DNA of 64,000 bases, from the NCBI RefSeq assembly GCF_014217685.1, contig NZ_CP043653.1:3166419-3230418 (forward strand), in the 5' to 3' direction. The notes beneath the pieces were generated by a model. The model was not told the origin of the DNA. It searched no databases and was given only the letters and a program-made list of their open reading frames with translations. Both the position numbers and the translations under genes were made by a program. This document shows positions 61,349 through 64,000 of this stretch, piece after piece (the first letter of the stretch is position 1; each line of letters opens with the position of its first letter). Source of the DNA: Glaciihabitans sp. INWT7. Its GTDB lineage: Bacteria > Actinomycetota > Actinomycetes > Actinomycetales > Microbacteriaceae.

Positions 61349-61701
61349 CGAGAATCCGCCCCCTCGCTCGATCTCGTCACGACCGCGGACGGCCCGCTCG
61401 ACCGGCGGGAGAGGAAGCCGAACAGGTTCATCACGAGGTAGCAGAGCAGGGTGAGGAAGAAGAGCTCCTCGAGCGGGAACTCCGGCGCCACGACCAGTCC
61501 GGTCATGAATGAGGTCTCCCCACGGAAGAAGATCCCCAGGCCGATGCCGGAGAGATCCCAGGCGATGAAGAAGGCGAGCCCTGCCGCCAGCACTATCGCT
61601 GCTCGTCTCGCATCCCGCCAGAAGAACAGCGTGAAGCGCCGGTCGAGCATCACCATGCCGGTGAGCGCGACCGCGAGCGCCGCCAGGTACAGGATCGCCA
61701 T
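61345..61701 (-). CDS. crtYe: Heterodimeric C50 carotenoid epsilon-cyclase subunit CrtYe
   Basis: The other cyclase subunit, 118 residues with three membrane spans. The motif P-E-F-P-L-E-E-L-F-F (around residues 74-83) is the family hallmark. The start overlaps the crtI stop by one base (TGATG). Its length and the paired arrangement with crtYf distinguish it from fused CarR/CrtY-type cyclases. Confidence 0.88.
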   Translation of the reverse strand: MAILYLAALAVALTGMVMLDRRFTLFFWRDARRAAIVLAAGLAFFIAWDLSGIGLGIFFRGETSFMTGLVVAPEFPLEELFFLTLLCYLVMNLFGFLSRRSSGPSAVVTRSSEGADSR

Positions 61702-63263
61702 CAGGCCAGGGTGCGCTGCAGCGGCTCGGCGAGAGGTTCGGTCGAGCGGTCACCGCGGATGCGCTTGAGCACGACCTCGGCGCTGATGAGGCACATGGGC
61801 AGGCCGATTCCCGGAATCGTGGATCCCCCGGCGTAGAACAGCCCCTCGACTTTGCGACTCTTGTTGCCCGACCGGAACATCGCGCTCTGTCCCAGCGTGT
61901 GGGCAGGCCCGAGGGCCGTGCCCCGCCAGGCGTTGAGATCGCTCACGAAGTCTCCCGGCCCGAGCGTGCGGCGCAGAGTGATGCGCGAGGCGAGGTCGGG
62001 GATGCCCGCCCAGACCGAGATCTGCGTGATGACCCGATCGGCAAGGGTCTCGATACGCGTATCGCCGTCGCCGTCGACATCGCCCTTGCCGATGCTGGGA
62101 TCGGCGGGAATGGGCACGAGCACGAAGAGGTTCTCGTAGCCGTCTGGCGCGGTGGAGCGATCGATGCCGCTCGGCTTGCAGACATAGATGGATGCCGGAT
62201 CGGGAATAGACGAATTCTTTCCGAAGATCTTCTCGAATCCCGCCTTCCAGTCACGTGCGAAGAACAGCGTGTGGTGCTCGAGTTGCGGCAGTTCGCCCTT
62301 GACGCCCAGGTAGATCAGCAGAGCGCTCGGCCCGGGCACCTTCTTGTCCCAGTACTCCTGGGGGAAGGTCTGCAACTCGACCGGCAGCAACGCGGTCTCG
62401 CTGTGGTGCAGGTCGGCGGCGGAGACCACGATGTCGGCGACCAGCGTGCGGGTGGCGCCGGTGGCATCCGTGTAGTCCACCCCGGTGACCACGGCGTCAC
62501 GGGTGTTGATCGCGGTGACCGGGGAACCGGTGAGGATGGTGACCCCCTGAGCCTCGGCGAGAGCCTCGATGCGCCCGATGAGCTGGGTGAAGCCGCCCAT
62601 CGGATACATCACCCCGCCCTCGAGGTCGAGGTGGCTCATCAGGTGGTACATGCTCGGAGCGATATACGGCGAGGAGCCGAGGAAGACGGCGGGGTATCCG
62701 AGAATCTGCTGGAGTCGGGCATCCTTCACCGTGCGCCGCACGAGGGTGGCGAGCGGGGTGAGGAGCAGCGAGACGAGCGTGCCCGTGCGGGTGAGCACAT
62801 CTTTGCGCAGCAACGGGCGGATGTCAGCGAAGCTCGAGTAGAGGAAGCGCTTCTTGGCGATCTCGTAGACGTCGCGAGCGGAGTCGAGGTACTTCACCAT
62901 CTTGCGACGGGTGCCCGGCTCGATGCGCTCGAACAGCTCGAGGTTCTCCTCTCGGCTCGCGGTGATGTCGATCGGTTCCGCCACCCCCTCGAACAACACC
63001 CGGTAACCGGGATCGAGCGTGACCAGTTGCAGCTGCTCGTCTGCCGTGGTCCCGAGCAGGCGGAAGAAGTGGTCGAAGACCTCCGGCATGAGGTACCAGC
63101 TTGGCCCGGTGTCGAAGCGGAAACCGTCGCGCTCCCAGGATCCGGCACGACCGCCGACGCTCGGGCGGCCTTCGAGCAGGGTCACCTCGTGACCGTCTTT
63201 CGCGAGGAGGGCGGCGGACGCCAATCCGGCGATTCCCCCGCCGATGACGACGATGCTGCTCAT
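61701..63263 (-). CDS. crtI: Phytoene desaturase
   Basis: FAD-dependent desaturase converting phytoene to lycopene in four steps, membrane associated, 520 residues. The N-terminal dinucleotide-binding fold V-I-G-G-G-I-A-G-L and E-x5-G-G-R-A-G are intact, and the C-terminal CrtI signature appears as G-L-F-Y-A-G-G-S-T-I-P-G-I-G-L-P. The start overlaps the crtB stop (ATGA). The ATG at 63263 is chosen because the flavin motif begins directly after it; a longer frame continues into crtB. Confidence 0.95.
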   Translation of the reverse strand: MSSIVVIGGGIAGLASAALLAKDGHEVTLLEGRPSVGGRAGSWERDGFRFDTGPSWYLMPEVFDHFFRLLGTTADEQLQLVTLDPGYRVLFEGVAEPIDITASREENLELFERIEPGTRRKMVKYLDSARDVYEIAKKRFLYSSFADIRPLLRKDVLTRTGTLVSLLLTPLATLVRRTVKDARLQQILGYPAVFLGSSPYIAPSMYHLMSHLDLEGGVMYPMGGFTQLIGRIEALAEAQGVTILTGSPVTAINTRDAVVTGVDYTDATGATRTLVADIVVSAADLHHSETALLPVELQTFPQEYWDKKVPGPSALLIYLGVKGELPQLEHHTLFFARDWKAGFEKIFGKNSSIPDPASIYVCKPSGIDRSTAPDGYENLFVLVPIPADPSIGKGDVDGDGDTRIETLADRVITQISVWAGIPDLASRITLRRTLGPGDFVSDLNAWRGTALGPAHTLGQSAMFRSGNKSRKVEGLFYAGGSTIPGIGLPMCLISAEVVLKRIRGDRSTEPLAEPLQRTLA

Positions 63264-64000
63264 GATGCTGCTTTCGGTGTGGTCGTGCGGGAGGAGAGTG
63301 TGGTTCGGGGAGTGCGGCCGGCAAGCGCTCCGGCGGCGATGCGGAGCTTCACCGGGTTCGGCACTCGAACGCGGGAGGTCACGAGCCGGTCGGCCGGGGT
63401 CGCCCGCAACCGCACGGCGAGCTCGGTGAAGAGCCCCTGGGCGAGGGCGACGGCGCGACGAGAACTGGCGGGAAGCAGGGGAACGACCGCAGCGGAATCG
63501 CGCAGGTCGGAGTCGATGTCCTCGAGCAGGCGGGTCTTGTCCGCCTCGCTGAACGATTCGACGCTCACCCCGGGGAAGTAGCTGCGGCCGAGCGTCTCGA
63601 AGTCGGCGGAGAGATCGCGAAGGAAGTTGACTTTCTGGAAGGCTGCGCCGAGCTTGCGCGCGCCGTGTTCCAGCCGGGCCAGCTCTGCGGGGGACACTGT
63701 GCTGCCCTGCAGGAAGGTGGCGAGGCACATGAGTCCGACGACCTCTGCAGACCCGTAGACGTAGGCATCGAAGCTCTCGGCGTCGTGCTCGGTCTGCACC
63801 AGATCCATGCGCATCGACTCGAAGAACGGCTGAGTGAGCTCGCGGCCGAAGCCGGTGGCTCGTGCCGTGCGGGCGAAGGCGTGGATCACGAGATTGGTGC
63901 TGTAGCCGCAATCGAGTGCGGCCTCGGTGTCGCGCTCGAAGTCGTTGAGCACTCGCGCAGCGGCCAGCGGATCGAGTCCGGCATCCGCCGCTCCCCCATC
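63260..64000 (-). CDS. crtB: Phytoene synthase (5' end beyond window)
   Basis: Condenses two GGPP to phytoene. About 246 residues of the C-terminal part are visible. The second Asp-rich motif is in V-N-F-L-R-D-L-S-A-D-F, followed by the G-R-S-Y-F-P element typical of squalene/phytoene synthases; the first Asp-rich motif must lie just outside the window. The frame is open to the right edge (63953-64000 encodes a D-G-G-A-A-D-A-G-L-D-P segment). It is the first visible gene of the crt operon; crtE (GGPP synthase) may lie upstream. Confidence 0.95.
   Translation of the reverse strand, partial: DGGAADAGLDPLAAARVLNDFERDTEAALDCGYSTNLVIHAFARTARATGFGRELTQPFFESMRMDLVQTEHDAESFDAYVYGSAEVVGLMCLATFLQGSTVSPAELARLEHGARKLGAAFQKVNFLRDLSADFETLGRSYFPGVSVESFSEADKTRLLEDIDSDLRDSAAVVPLLPASSRRAVALAQGLFTELAVRLRATPADRLVTSRVRVPNPVKLRIAAGALAGRTPRTTLSSRTTTPKAAS

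Overview
The window is high-GC actinobacterial DNA, most likely Microbacteriaceae. I infer this from several features: a complete HspR-type heat-shock locus (dnaK-grpE-dnaJ-hspR) with a canonical HAIR operator; a crtB-crtI-crtYe-crtYf-crtEb C50 carotenoid operon; a mycothiol-type DinB/maleylpyruvate-isomerase-like protein; a LAXTG class-E sortase signal; and many start codons 6-7 nt after a TANNNT box, as in leaderless mRNAs. No rRNA, tRNA, CRISPR array, phage or transposase gene was seen.

Layout. 1-5.1 kb: a minus-strand run (GNAT acetyltransferase, Ohr peroxidase, chorismate mutase, SDR), a DinB-like protein on the plus strand, then an SGNH-like protein and purA. 5.2-21.1 kb: one 15.9-kb gene for a predicted 5,296-residue wall-anchored protein. 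It has a signal peptide, a propeller-like head, a DUF11 domain, 56 tandem Ig/cadherin-like repeats and a LAXTG sorting signal. 21.3-24.6 kb: a divergent operon of a TetR regulator, an ABC-ATPase-like protein that has lost its nucleotide-binding motifs, and a YhgE/Pip membrane protein. A near-perfect 38-bp palindrome carries the TetR promoter. 24.7-33.7 kb: housekeeping genes (RNA methyltransferase, photolyase-like protein, AEC transporter, HAD phosphatase, Septum_form-like protein, pyrE, exonuclease III, GntR regulator, DUF6421-like protein).

33.8-41.5 kb: a carbohydrate operon read leftwards: LacI regulator, sugar-binding lipoprotein, two permeases, a GH130 mannoside phosphorylase/hydrolase and a secreted six-hairpin glycosidase-like protein. 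Two related 92-bp elements in inverted orientation bracket the last gene. 41.6-45.6 kb: a two-component system and an ABC exporter. 45.7-47.9 kb: threonine aldolase and a zinc alcohol dehydrogenase. 47.9-56.1 kb: the heat-shock locus, in which a small membrane protein and a methyltransferase lie between hspR and an N-domain-less clpB. 56.2-59.0 kb: a UMF1-type MFS transporter, a PEP mutase/isocitrate lyase-family enzyme and a MarR-like regulator. 59.1-60.0 kb: a 305-bp inverted repeat and a decayed GH1 beta-glucosidase. 60.1-64.0 kb: the carotenoid operon, cut by the window edge.

Four features cut across the window. The first is the leaderless start signature. The second is a dispersed palindromic repeat that supplies the stop codons of several genes. 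The third is strand-symmetric enrichment of the hexamer GGATGC/GCATCC. The fourth is the two small structured repeat families at 33.7-36.0 kb and 59.1-59.4 kb. All functions were read from sequence only; no database search was run.
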